A stretch of DNA of 53,327 nt from the NCBI GenBank assembly GCA_038203635.1, contig JBBRDT010000009.1, positions 1 through 53,327 of the forward strand. The letters are read 5' to 3'. Every line of letters begins with the position of its first letter. Positions within the stretch are counted from its first letter, which is position 1. Made by a program: the position numbers and the translations under genes. Under the pieces are notes generated by a model. It was not told where the DNA came from and did no database searches. It saw nothing but the letters and a program-made list of their open reading frames with translations. Shown here in pieces: positions 15,728 through 23,811 of this stretch. Source of the stretch: DASRIA01 sp038203635 (GTDB lineage: Bacteria; Actinomycetota; Thermoleophilia; Solirubrobacterales; JBBDJG01).

Positions 15728-16754
15728 CCGCCGCAGGCTTCTTCGTCAAAGGCTCGCGGGGCACGGGCCGCGCGGGCATCCGGTCCCGCAACCAGCGGTA
15801 GAGGGTGTCCGTGCTCGTGTCCGAGTGGACCTCGATGCGGGCCAGCCGGGAGCGGGTGCTTCTCGGCGTCGTGTACACGGCGGGCCGCGTCATGAAGACC
15901 GCTTGGAAGTTGCGGGCGAGCAGGCCCTGCACGAAGGGCGCGATCCGCCTGTCGTTGGTGTCGCCGTCGTGCCCGTAGTTGCCGAACGGCACAGCGAAGC
16001 TCCAGGGCGAGAAGCCCGGTAGCTGCTCGGTCATCGTGCGCTTCGCCCACAGGATGTCGTGGCTGACGCGCGTCTTGAACTCCTCGAAGCTCTCGAGGCC
16101 CTCGCCCTCGGTGTACTGGCGGTAGGCGTACGCCGGGCCCTGGTGGCCCTGGGCGTCGTACGGAACGTTCACGTGACCGATGCCGGCATGCTCCTGCACG
16201 TCCCACCGGCCGCTCTTCATCATGCCGCGCAGCTCTTCCCAGCTGAGATAGAAGGAACTCCGGTCCTCGATGAAGCCGGCGATCGCGAACATCGTCGCGC
16301 GCAGCCCGGTCTCGGCGAGGACCTTGTCGGCGCCGCGGTACGAATCGAGTCGCCCGTCGTCGAACGTGATCAGGATCGGTCGCTTCGGGAGCCGGTCACG
16401 GACGCCCTGCAGGAATCGTACGTATTGCGCCACGGTGATCGACTCGAAGCCGGCCCTGCGCAGCATCTGCATCTGCTCTGCGAACCGGCGGCGGGTGACC
16501 GAGTAGTGGTCGGGCCTGCCGTTCACCCCGTGGTATGCGAGCACCGGTATGGCGTTGCGCGCCGCGGGCAGCGGCCGCCAGCGATCGAGCTGTGCCTTCG
16601 TCGGCGTGAGGCTCGGTGCCGTGAACGGAGCACGATCAGGATCGGTCGGGATCTGGTCGCGGAGTTTCGGCACCGCGAAGTACAGCGGTACGAGCGACAG
16701 CGGCAGCAGCAGGAACGCGATCGCCCCGCGGAAGGCTTCCGCAGGGAAGGTCAC
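15693..16754 (-). CDS. Polysaccharide deacetylase (NodB/CE4-type), membrane-anchored
   Basis: A 353-aa enzyme expected to remove N-acetyl groups from a surface polysaccharide. An N-terminal membrane segment (AIAFLLLPLSLVPLYFAVP) precedes a CE4 domain: VLAYHGVN (71-78), the metal and catalytic motif LITFDDG (Asp132, Asp133) and a His pair in QEHAGIGHV (His189, His194). A later block FAVPFGNYGHDGD resembles the family's third motif. GTG 16754 overlaps the glycosyltransferase stop by 4 nt (GTGA), so the two are coupled. This arrangement recalls PgaB/IcaB beside a beta-glycan synthase. Confidence 0.9.
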   Translation of the reverse strand: MTFPAEAFRGAIAFLLLPLSLVPLYFAVPKLRDQIPTDPDRAPFTAPSLTPTKAQLDRWRPLPAARNAIPVLAYHGVNGRPDHYSVTRRRFAEQMQMLRRAGFESITVAQYVRFLQGVRDRLPKRPILITFDDGRLDSYRGADKVLAETGLRATMFAIAGFIEDRSSFYLSWEELRGMMKSGRWDVQEHAGIGHVNVPYDAQGHQGPAYAYRQYTEGEGLESFEEFKTRVSHDILWAKRTMTEQLPGFSPWSFAVPFGNYGHDGDTNDRRIAPFVQGLLARNFQAVFMTRPAVYTTPRSTRSRLARIEVHSDTSTDTLYRWLRDRMPARPVPREPLTKKPAAVSPGGSGPARG

Positions 16755-18085
16755 GGCGCCGCCCCCGTCGCGACGCCGCGCGTGCCCCAGCTCGAGTTCC
16801 GCGAGGTCAGGATCGCCCAGTACGTCTGCCACAGCAGGAACGTGAGATAGAAGAAGACGAAGATCACCCCGAAGATCCAGAGGGTGTCGTAGCGCCCGTG
16901 CTTCAATCCGTAGTACAGGCCGTAGATGAGCGCCATCGCGTAGATCCCGATCAGGTATACGAACGGCGCGCCCGCCCCGCCAACGAGTGGCTGCCACGCA
17001 ACCGCGCGCACCGCGACGATCGGCGCCACGAGCGGCAGGACGATGCCGAGGTACGCCCAGAGGCTGGCGAGCGGGCTCTTGCGCCAGATGAAGCGGCCCA
17101 CGATCAGCGACTCCCGCGTCCAGGAGCGCTTCCACCGCAGCTGCTGGCGCAGGAACAGGCGGAAGTGCGCGGGGACGATCGTCTGCGAGCGCGCCAGCTC
17201 GTCGTAGCGCACCTTCCAGTGGCGCAGCACGAAGTTGGTCAGCGAGCGGTCGTCGCCGTACGTGGCAGGCCGCCCCAGAAAGCGCTGGTGCTCCCAGCGC
17301 TCGAGGATCGGACCGATGGCCTCTCTCCTGTAGGCGGAGAAGCAGCCCGAGCAGCAGGTGACCGCGCCGAAGATCGACTCGGCCGCCTTGCAGACCCGGA
17401 AGGCGACGAAGTAGCGCACGGCCTGCATGCGCGTGATCAGGCTCTCGCGAGAGTTCTGCACCTCGGCATGGCCGGCGATCGCGCCGACACGCGGGTCGGC
17501 AAAGCCCCGCACGATCTTCCGCAGCGCGTCGGGCTCGAGCGAGCTGTCGGAGTCGACGAAGGCGACCACCGCCGCGCGGGTCGCACGGATCCCCGCGGCC
17601 ATCGCGGCCCGCTTCCCTCGGTTCTCCGGGAAGCCGATCACGCGCACCGCCCGGTTCTGGTCCGCCACCGAGTAGATCTCGCGCAGCGTGCCGTCGGTAG
17701 AGCCGTCGTTCACGACGACGATCTCAAGCTTTTCGCGAGGATAGTCCGCGGCGAGCAGGGAGCGGATCGAGTTCGCGACCGCGGCCTCCTCATTGAAGGC
17801 GGGCATCACGACCGCGACGGTCGGCTCCAGCCGGTGCTGAGGTTCGGGTGCCGGGGTGTAGAAGAGGCTGAAGAAGAATCGGCTGAGGATGAACACGCAC
17901 ACGACCACGCTGTAGGTGCCGAAGTACGGATCGGCGATGACGGCCTCGATGAAGACCGTCTTGTAGGCGACCACGGCGACCACGATCGTGGTCAGGTAGA
18001 ACGCGCAGACCAATCGCAGGGCGTGATTGATCCACGGGGTCGGCGCACGCTGTGGAAGCCGCCCCGTGCTCGCGGTAGCAGTCAC
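16751..18085 (-). CDS. Family 2 membrane glycosyltransferase, hyaluronan-synthase-like
   Basis: A processive GT2 enzyme of 444 aa. Two N-terminal membrane helices (about 22-42 and 57-75) precede the catalytic domain: VVVNDGSTDGT (Asp127), FVDSDSS (DxD at 178-180), CCSGCFSAYRREA, GDDRSLTN (277-284) and the product-binding QQLRW (314-318), then about four C-terminal helices. The GDDR-x-LTN and SG-x-x-S-x-YRR patterns are closer to hyaluronan synthases than to PgaC/IcaA (TEDxDLT). GTG 18085 overlaps the dehydrogenase stop by 1 nt. The upstream gene can supply a UDP-uronic acid, so a uronic-acid-containing amino-polysaccharide is a reasonable inference. Confidence 0.88.
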   Translation of the reverse strand: MTATASTGRLPQRAPTPWINHALRLVCAFYLTTIVVAVVAYKTVFIEAVIADPYFGTYSVVVCVFILSRFFFSLFYTPAPEPQHRLEPTVAVVMPAFNEEAAVANSIRSLLAADYPREKLEIVVVNDGSTDGTLREIYSVADQNRAVRVIGFPENRGKRAAMAAGIRATRAAVVAFVDSDSSLEPDALRKIVRGFADPRVGAIAGHAEVQNSRESLITRMQAVRYFVAFRVCKAAESIFGAVTCCSGCFSAYRREAIGPILERWEHQRFLGRPATYGDDRSLTNFVLRHWKVRYDELARSQTIVPAHFRLFLRQQLRWKRSWTRESLIVGRFIWRKSPLASLWAYLGIVLPLVAPIVAVRAVAWQPLVGGAGAPFVYLIGIYAMALIYGLYYGLKHGRYDTLWIFGVIFVFFYLTFLLWQTYWAILTSRNSSWGTRGVATGAAP

Positions 18086-19335
18086 TAGATGAGTGACCTT
18101 TGCGCGCCGAGGGGCGTGCGGTACGTGCAGTCGAGGACGTGCTCGAAGTCGGCGAGCCAGCCGTAGTCGGAGCCCTCGTGCATGGTCACAAGGACGGCGA
18201 TGTCGTAGTCGCAGGCCCGTGGGTGGGCCGCCGAGAGGATGGCCAGCCCGTCACCCGCCTCGAGCGAGCGCACCAGCGGGTCGTGATAGGCGACCGCGAC
18301 ACCCTCTTCGCGGAGGGTTCGCATGATCCGCACGGCCGGGGACTCGCGCGTGTCGCGCACACCGGGCTTGTAGGAGGCGCCGACGACGAGCACCCGACCC
18401 TCGGCGGGATCGACGCCGGCGTCCTCCAACAACTCGACGATCCGCTCGGCCACCACGTGCGGCCGTGACTCGATCGCCTTCATCGCCCGGCGCGTGAGGG
18501 GTGCATCGGCGCGCCGCTCGCGCAGGCCGCGCAACAGGTAGTGCGGGTCGCACGGGATGCAGTGGCCGCCGACGCCGGCTCCCGGCCAGAACGTCAGGAT
18601 CCCGTACGGCTTCGTGGCCGCGGCCCGGGTGATCTCGGTCGGGTCCAGCCCGAACGCGCGGCTGGCGCCGGCCATCTCGTTCGCCCATGCGATGTTCACG
18701 GCGCGGAAGGTGTTCTCGTAGAGCTTGGTCATCTCGGCCGCCTCACACGAGGAGACGACGTGCACGCCCGCGGACAGCGCGCCGACGATCTCCGTCGCCT
18801 CACGCGCGCACCGGTCGGTGACTCCACCGACCACACGTGGAACGTCGCGCTGGTCCCAGTGCCCGTTTCCCGGGTCGATCCGCTCGGGAGAGAAGGCCAC
18901 GAACACCTCGCGCCCAGGGCGCAGGCCGCGCTCGGCTAGCGGCTGCGCGAGCAGCTCCAGCGTGCTCCCGACGTAGGTGGTGCTCGTCAGCACGATCACC
19001 TGGTCGCGGCGTGCGTGCGCAACCACGGTCTCACAGGCGGCGCGCAACAGGCGCAGGTCGGGCTCGAGGCGGTCGTCGACCGGGGTCGGCACGCAGATCA
19101 TCACCGCGTCCGCTGCCTCCAGCGCGCCGGGGCTCGACGTGAGCACGAGCTCGTTGAGCTCGAGTGCCGACTGCAGGCGCTCCCTCTCACCCACCGCAAG
19201 GTCCACGCTCCCCTCACGGATGTCCTGCAGCCGGCGCTCGCTCACGTCCACCCCGGTCACCTTCGCTCCCCCGGTCGCCAGACCGATCCCCGTCGGTAGG
19301 CCGACGTAGCCGAGTCCCAGCACCGCCACCGACAT
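18085..19335 (-). CDS. UDP-sugar 6-dehydrogenase (nucleotide sugar dehydrogenase)
   Basis: A 416-aa NAD-dependent enzyme oxidising a UDP-hexose or UDP-HexNAc at C6 to the uronic acid. The NAD site is VLGLGYVGLP, the substrate region AFSPERIDPGN, and the catalytic cysteine lies in GVGGHCIPCDPHYL (Cys259). GGHCIP-x-DP is typical of the WecC/WbpA (UDP-GlcNAc or UDP-ManNAc) branch rather than GGSCFPKD of UDP-glucose dehydrogenases, so the substrate remains open. ATG 19335 is chosen because the Rossmann fold begins there; an ATG at 19443 would translate through a hairpin repeat. First gene of the dehydrogenase, glycosyltransferase, deacetylase unit. Confidence 0.88.
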   Translation of the reverse strand: MSVAVLGLGYVGLPTGIGLATGGAKVTGVDVSERRLQDIREGSVDLAVGERERLQSALELNELVLTSSPGALEAADAVMICVPTPVDDRLEPDLRLLRAACETVVAHARRDQVIVLTSTTYVGSTLELLAQPLAERGLRPGREVFVAFSPERIDPGNGHWDQRDVPRVVGGVTDRCAREATEIVGALSAGVHVVSSCEAAEMTKLYENTFRAVNIAWANEMAGASRAFGLDPTEITRAAATKPYGILTFWPGAGVGGHCIPCDPHYLLRGLRERRADAPLTRRAMKAIESRPHVVAERIVELLEDAGVDPAEGRVLVVGASYKPGVRDTRESPAVRIMRTLREEGVAVAYHDPLVRSLEAGDGLAILSAAHPRACDYDIAVLVTMHEGSDYGWLADFEHVLDCTYRTPLGAQRSLI

Positions 19336-19344
19336 CGAACGGGT

Positions 19345-19370
19345 CGGGATTTCCTTAGCCGGAAATCCCG
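19345..19370. repeat. Hairpin with TTAGCC loop, copy 2
   Basis: A perfect 10-bp stem, CGGGATTTCC (19345-19354) and GGAAATCCCG (19361-19370), around TTAGCC. It lies 10 nt upstream of the dehydrogenase ATG, so it would sit in the leader mRNA of the polysaccharide unit as an attenuator or processing site. Same loop and TCC/GGA closing pairs as 13054-13081, with compensating stem changes. Confidence 0.6.
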
Positions 19371-19523
19371 GTTGCCGTTGTGCGACGTCCCGGTCGGTGC
19401 TGAGCGCAAGAGCATCAGGTGTTGTCACGAAGCCGCTTCCCATGGCTATGTGGGATCAACGGCTGGACAGACGCATGCTCACTCGTATGGGTGTCCGTTG
19501 AGGTTTGAAAAAGACAGTGCGCC

Positions 19524-19575
19524 GGGCGCCGTTCGCCGTGCGCCGGTCTTACGGCGTAACGGCGCTACGCGCTAC
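19524..19575. repeat. Degenerate copy of the tandem-repeat hairpin
   Basis: Left units GGGCGCC, GTTCGCC and GTGCGCC (from about 19524) and right units GGCGTAAC and GGCGCTAC (from 19553) match the layout at 15391-15442 with substitutions. The right arm runs into the stop codon of the GH18 gene (19572-19574), so it may act as that operon's terminator. Confidence 0.5.
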
Positions 19576-21455
19576 GGCCAGACAGTGCCAGGCGCGATTT
19601 GGGGATCGGCCCAGATGCGCTGGTCTTCGGTGCCGAGGCGCCAGAACCCAAGGCCGAGACCTCGTACCCTCGCGACCAGGATGCGGCGCGACACGGTGGT
19701 CGCGTCGTCGAACCACACTTCGTGTGGAACGCCGCCCTCCACATAGTTGAACGTCCACGAATACGAGTTGGTGTCGAAGCGCGGCGTCACGCCGTAGCGC
19801 TGGACCATTGCCGCGATCTCGCCGTGCTCGCGCGGTGTCGAGGGATTGGAGGGACCGCCGCCCCACGGCCAGTCGTGTCCATAGAGCGGAAGCCCAAGTA
19901 CATAGCGTTGCTTGTTCGGCATCGTGTTCACATAGTTGGCGACCTTCAGCACGTTGGCGAGCTCGGCCGAGGGCCCGGGCGCGGAGGTCGTCCAATGCCA
20001 GCCCCAGGCCATCACGAACACGTAGTCCGCGACGCGGCCGAGATTGGGATAGTCGTAGAAGCCTCCGCGTCCCGTCTGGGTGCCGGAGAACTTCGCCGAC
20101 ACCTCGAGCGCCAATCGCTTGCCGAGCGCATGCAGGCGCCCAGCGAGCTCGGCGACGAAGCTCGTGAGCACGTCGCGATCGGTCTCGAAGCCGGACTCGA
20201 AGTCCACGTTGATGCCGTCGTATCCGTAGCGCTGCACGAGGCCGACGAGATTGGTCAGGGTGGTCTCGCGAAGAGCCGGATTGCGCAGGATCGTGTTGAG
20301 GGTCGGGCCGTGCTGGCAGTTGAAGCGCGGCATCACGAGGATTCGTCGCATCTGCGCCCAGCGCGTGACGAGCGGGTCGTCCTTGCCGATGATCCCCCCG
20401 TCCGACCGGCGGCAGTCGAAGTACGTCGGATAGACGGTGCCGATCTGCTGGTAGTGGCGCTGCAGGTCGAGAAAGCTCTCGTCGGTCGTGGCCAGCAGGA
20501 AGGTGTGCAGGCTGCCCTGGGTCGGGGGCGGCATCGCGGTCGTGGTCTGAGCCGTGGTCGCAGGACCGAGGTAGCCCCATCTGTCGACGGCGGCGACCGA
20601 GAACCGGTATCCCGTCGCGGGAGCCAGGTTGCCGACGTCCGTGGTGAGCCCCGCGATCTGCGCGATCGGCACTCCGTTGCGGAAGATCCTGTATCCGGCG
20701 ATGGGCGAGCTGCGTTTGTGACTCGAGCCCCATCCGAGCTCGACGGTCGCGTCCGAGACCCTCCCCACGCGCAGCCGGCCCGGGACCGTGGGGGCGGCGT
20801 GGCGAATGCGCACCCGCACCGAACGGCTCGGCAGCCCCATCGATCCGCGCGTGTCGGCGGCGATCACGCGGAAGGCGTGTGTCCCGGGCGTCACCCGTAC
20901 CCGGATCGAACGGCGCCGCGGCTTCACCTGCCGGTACACCACCCCGTCTCGGTAGACGCGGTATCCGGCGAGGCGCCCGTCGCCGCGCCTGACCTTCCCC
21001 CAGGTGAGCGTCGCGCGCAGCTTCCGCACCCGCTTCACCGACAGGTGTCGCACTCTGAACGGAGGGAACCACTGCAGGGATCGGGTCAGCTCAGCGGCGC
21101 AAGCGGACACGCTCCCCGAGGCGTTCATCGGTCGAACCGCGAACAGATACCGGCGTCCAGGCCGGACGGGCACCCTCATCGAGCGTCCCTCTGTCTGTCC
21201 CACGACAACACCGTTGCGGAACACCCGGAAGCGGTCGTGCGCCGCCCGGCGCGCATGCCAGGAGAGGCGCCCGTGGCGCTTGCCGGCCTGGCGCTTGAAC
21301 TTCAGCTCGGTCGGTGCCTTCTGAGCGCATACCGACGCTGCCTGCGCAGCGGGCGGGACGTGCAGCGCGAGTGTGGTCACGAACGTGACCGCCGCGAGCA
21401 GGATGGCGCAGGCCGGTAGCGCGACGCGGTTGGGCGAGCGCCGCGCGCCGCTCAT
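19572..21455 (-). CDS. Secreted Fn3-repeat GH18 family glycoside hydrolase
   Basis: A 627-aa exported protein. The signal segment (about 11-40) is followed by three fibronectin-III-like domains (about 45-125, 132-218, 222-305), then a GH18 barrel (about 315-627). The catalytic motif is YDGINVDFE with the proton donor Glu420. Further barrel motifs are YVFVMAWGWHW and YVLGLPLYGHDW. This form resembles spore-cortex YaaH/SleL-type and chitinase-like GH18 enzymes, so the substrate is probably peptidoglycan or a GlcNAc polymer. ATG 21455 overlaps the stop of the membrane-anchored sigma gene by 4 nt, a striking coupling of regulator to wall hydrolase. A UDP-sugar and deacetylase unit lies just downstream. 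Confidence 0.9.
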   Translation of the reverse strand: MSGARRSPNRVALPACAILLAAVTFVTTLALHVPPAAQAASVCAQKAPTELKFKRQAGKRHGRLSWHARRAAHDRFRVFRNGVVVGQTEGRSMRVPVRPGRRYLFAVRPMNASGSVSACAAELTRSLQWFPPFRVRHLSVKRVRKLRATLTWGKVRRGDGRLAGYRVYRDGVVYRQVKPRRRSIRVRVTPGTHAFRVIAADTRGSMGLPSRSVRVRIRHAAPTVPGRLRVGRVSDATVELGWGSSHKRSSPIAGYRIFRNGVPIAQIAGLTTDVGNLAPATGYRFSVAAVDRWGYLGPATTAQTTTAMPPPTQGSLHTFLLATTDESFLDLQRHYQQIGTVYPTYFDCRRSDGGIIGKDDPLVTRWAQMRRILVMPRFNCQHGPTLNTILRNPALRETTLTNLVGLVQRYGYDGINVDFESGFETDRDVLTSFVAELAGRLHALGKRLALEVSAKFSGTQTGRGGFYDYPNLGRVADYVFVMAWGWHWTTSAPGPSAELANVLKVANYVNTMPNKQRYVLGLPLYGHDWPWGGGPSNPSTPREHGEIAAMVQRYGVTPRFDTNSYSWTFNYVEGGVPHEVWFDDATTVSRRILVARVRGLGLGFWRLGTEDQRIWADPQIAPGTVWP

Positions 21456-22834
21456 CCGCGCTCGCGCGTACGCGCCTCGGGCTGCGGCTTGGGGGCCGCG
21501 GCCTTCGGCGAGGCCTTCTGACCCTGCTGCGGAAGCTTCGGCGGCGAAACCTTGGGCGTCTGCTTGGCAGGCGCAGTCTTGACGGGCTTTCGCACGAGCA
21601 GCGAAGACTGCGGTGAAGTCTTCGACGGCACCGGGTGCGTGCCCGCAACGGTGCCGCCGCTCCCCTTGGGTGTCACCGCTGGGGTGGCCGGCGCGGGGGC
21701 CGGCGCAGGGGTGGCGCCTTGACTGCGCGCCGGGCTCGCCGGCAGCGGGGCGACGCCCGGCGCGCGGTTGATCCCGGGAGCGATGGACTGCTGGAGCACG
21801 TCCTCGCCCCCGGGTGCCGGCGTGGGCGCCGCGGCGGGAGCGTCGTCGACGGCCGGCGGGACCGGCGGCACCACGGCGGGTGGCGGCGCCTGGATACCTG
21901 TCGCCGGGCTCGAGACGAGCGGCGCCGTCGGCGTCAGCTCCGCGTCATCCGCGGAGCCATCAGAGCGGGGCACGTGCACCGAGAGGCCGGTCGAGACTGC
22001 GGACGGCGTGCTGTGCGCAGCCGCCCGCACGTCAGCGCGAGACGCCACCGGCGACGGCGAGGCGCCGGCAGATGGCGTGTGGGCGAGCCTGGCCCGCCGG
22101 GGGCTGTCGGCCGCTGCCAACCCGCTGCCCAGCACGGCGACGACTGCGAGCGTCGCGGCGCCGGCGGCATCGAGCCCGCCCCCCGAGGACGCCGGTACGG
22201 ATACAGCCGTCGCCACGTGATGGGACCCGAACGGCAGGATTCCGGCTGCGCTGTTTCGGAGTGCCGTGCGCGCGCGGAAGATCAGCTGCCGGACGCCCGA
22301 ACCCGAGTGCCCCAGCTGCGCCGAGATCTCTTCGTAGCTGCGCCCTTCGAGCTCACGCAGCGCCAGCGCCCGGCGCTGCGCGTCGGGCAGGTCGCGCATC
22401 CGGGCGACGAGCCGCCGGATCTCCTCGCGCTGCTCGAACAGTGTAGGTGGCTGCGCCACTCCGTCGTACTCGAGATCGAGCTCGTCGTAGTCCGCGGTGC
22501 CCTTGCGAAGCAGATCGATCGAGCAGTTGTGGGCGATCCGGTACAGCCAGGCGCGCAGCACGATCTCCCGGTGCCTGCCGTCGCGCAACGACAGGAAGGC
22601 CTGCAGGAAGGTCTGCTGGACGGCGTCCTCGGCCCGATTGGCGCCCACGAAACGGGTGCAGTAGACGCGCAGCTGGTGCCCGTAGCGGCGTGTGATCTCC
22701 GCCCACGCCCGCTCGGACCCGGACCGCGCGAGCGAAACCAGGCGCTCGTCGCTCTGGTGCAGCAGCGATGCCTGCGAGAGCTTTCCGGCGTGGGGTCGTC
22801 GTGATTCCGCGATCGCGGAGGCGGAGGTATGCAT
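21452..22834 (-). CDS. ECF sigma factor fused to a membrane segment and Pro/Ala-rich tail
   Basis: A 460-aa protein. Residues 25-195 are an ECF sigma: region 2 (AWAEITRRYGHQLRVYC, AEDAVQQTFLQAFLSL, RAWLYRIAHNCSIDLLR) and region 4 (LPDAQRRALALRELEGRS, YEEISAQLGHSGSGVRQLIF). A hydrophobic stretch at about 223-242 (AAGAATLAVVAVLGSGLAAA) follows, then some 215 residues rich in Pro, Ala, Ser and Lys. The sigma would thus be tethered to the membrane with its tail outside, possibly crossing the wall. Some actinobacterial ECF groups are known to carry C-terminal membrane extensions. ATG 22834 is preferred over TTG 22888. No separate anti-sigma gene adjoins it; the GH18 gene overlaps its stop. Confidence 0.87.
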   Translation of the reverse strand: MHTSASAIAESRRPHAGKLSQASLLHQSDERLVSLARSGSERAWAEITRRYGHQLRVYCTRFVGANRAEDAVQQTFLQAFLSLRDGRHREIVLRAWLYRIAHNCSIDLLRKGTADYDELDLEYDGVAQPPTLFEQREEIRRLVARMRDLPDAQRRALALRELEGRSYEEISAQLGHSGSGVRQLIFRARTALRNSAAGILPFGSHHVATAVSVPASSGGGLDAAGAATLAVVAVLGSGLAAADSPRRARLAHTPSAGASPSPVASRADVRAAAHSTPSAVSTGLSVHVPRSDGSADDAELTPTAPLVSSPATGIQAPPPAVVPPVPPAVDDAPAAAPTPAPGGEDVLQQSIAPGINRAPGVAPLPASPARSQGATPAPAPAPATPAVTPKGSGGTVAGTHPVPSKTSPQSSLLVRKPVKTAPAKQTPKVSPPKLPQQGQKASPKAAAPKPQPEARTRERG

Positions 22835-23009
22835 GGCTTCCGTGCTGTTCCCAGACCGCCGCGTAAGGAGCGCCGCGACGATCTCCAAGGCCTGTATCTA
22901 CCGAGTCAACGGGGTCCCCACAGGAAGTTCCACATCCCCGGACACATGTGCGAGTTTGCGGCCCCCCTTTCAGGCAAGAGCGTCGGGTGCCGCGGCTATA
23001 TGTAGAGCG

Positions 23010-23540
23010 ATGTGGATCCGCAACACCAGCCGGCGCCCGGACGAGGAGGTTCGCGAGGGGGTGCTGTTCGCCGTCCAGGGCATCGACATGCGGCGCGTGT
23101 GCGTGAACGTCAAGAACGGCGCCCTCGGGGGCGCCGCCTACAACGGCGTGCCCGAGATCAGCAATGCGCCCCGCGCGGCCCGATATCTCGTCACCCTCCG
23201 GCTCGGGCGCGGCAGCGAGCGGTGGCCGCTGGGGCCGATCAACTACCACTTCAAGGGTCCCTCCGAGACCGGGCCGCGGAACCGGTTTCCGTTTTTCGTG
23301 TGCGACGACTGGATGGAGTGGCTGGTGAAGCTGGCCGCACACGAGGCCATGCACATCGAGCAGTTCAGGGCCGGGGCCGTGTGCAGCGAGATCGACTGCG
23401 AGCGATTCGCGCTCGAGCGGCTCGGGCAATGGCGCGCCGCCCGCAGGAGAGCGGAGGAGCCATTCGAGCAATTGACCCTGGCCCTCGGGTCAACCGGATC
23501 GTCAGGCGCCCCCGCCTTACGTCAGGTCACAAGGAGTTAA
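23010..23540 (+). CDS. Hypothetical protein with HExxH-like metallopeptidase motif
   Basis: A 176-aa protein without signal peptide. Residues 108-120 read KLAAHEAMHIEQF, an HExxH zinc-peptidase-like motif (His111, Glu112, His115) in a helical context. Upstream is a beta-rich half (VLFAVQGIDMRRVCVNVKNG, ARYLVTLRLG) with several aromatic residues. No family was recognised. A third zinc ligand could be Glu134 or a nearby residue in CSEIDCERFALERLG. ATG 23010 fits the coding pattern, although the frame stays open upstream. It is divergent from the membrane-anchored sigma gene; a function in protein turnover is only suggested by the motif. Confidence 0.65.
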   Translation: MWIRNTSRRPDEEVREGVLFAVQGIDMRRVCVNVKNGALGGAAYNGVPEISNAPRAARYLVTLRLGRGSERWPLGPINYHFKGPSETGPRNRFPFFVCDDWMEWLVKLAAHEAMHIEQFRAGAVCSEIDCERFALERLGQWRAARRRAEEPFEQLTLALGSTGSSGAPALRQVTRS

Positions 23541-23585
23541 CGCCAGGTCTCGGGAGGGCCGGTAGCTTCATGGTCGGGACGGCAA

Positions 23586-23630
23586 TTTTGGTCCGGTCAG
23601 CACGGTGCAAATTTGGCCGCCCAGCACGCC
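23586..23630 (+). repeat. Imperfect 20-nt direct repeat, 25-nt period
   Basis: Two related blocks, TTTTGGTCCGGTCAGCACGG (23586-23605) and ATTTGGCCGCCCAGCACGCC (23611-23630), lie upstream of the secreted protein gene at 23812. They could be paired operator half-sites, but no regulator is known. Confidence 0.35.
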
Positions 23631-23767
23631 AGAATCGTCTATAGTCAGCCCGATAGAAGGCTAGATGGAGTTTTCCACTTGATTAGCTCGCGTCTCAGTT
23701 GGGGATGGTAGCTTTCGGGCGGCACCATGGGGCCGAACCGGAATATCGGGCAAACCCGAGCAGTGCG

Positions 23768-23781
23768 TTGCTCATGAGCAA
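23768..23781. promoter_or_regulatory. Perfect 14-bp palindrome in the leader of the 23812 gene
   Basis: TTGCTCATGAGCAA is a perfect dyad 30 nt upstream of the ATG. A second small hairpin (CCCCTG, 23784-23789; CAGGGG, 23793-23798) abuts the ribosome site GGAGGG and could occlude it. Operator or translational control is possible; both are inference. Confidence 0.4.
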
Positions 23782-23811
23782 TTCCCCTGACGCAGGGGAG
23801 GGAGGCGTTTT

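Noticed and set aside
23748..23798. GGGCAAACC followed by GACGCAGG, faintly like a c-di-GMP-I riboswitch
   Set aside because: The two conserved stems, the GACGCAAAGCC segment and the tetraloop receptor are not present. A covariance-model search against the c-di-GMP-I family would settle it.
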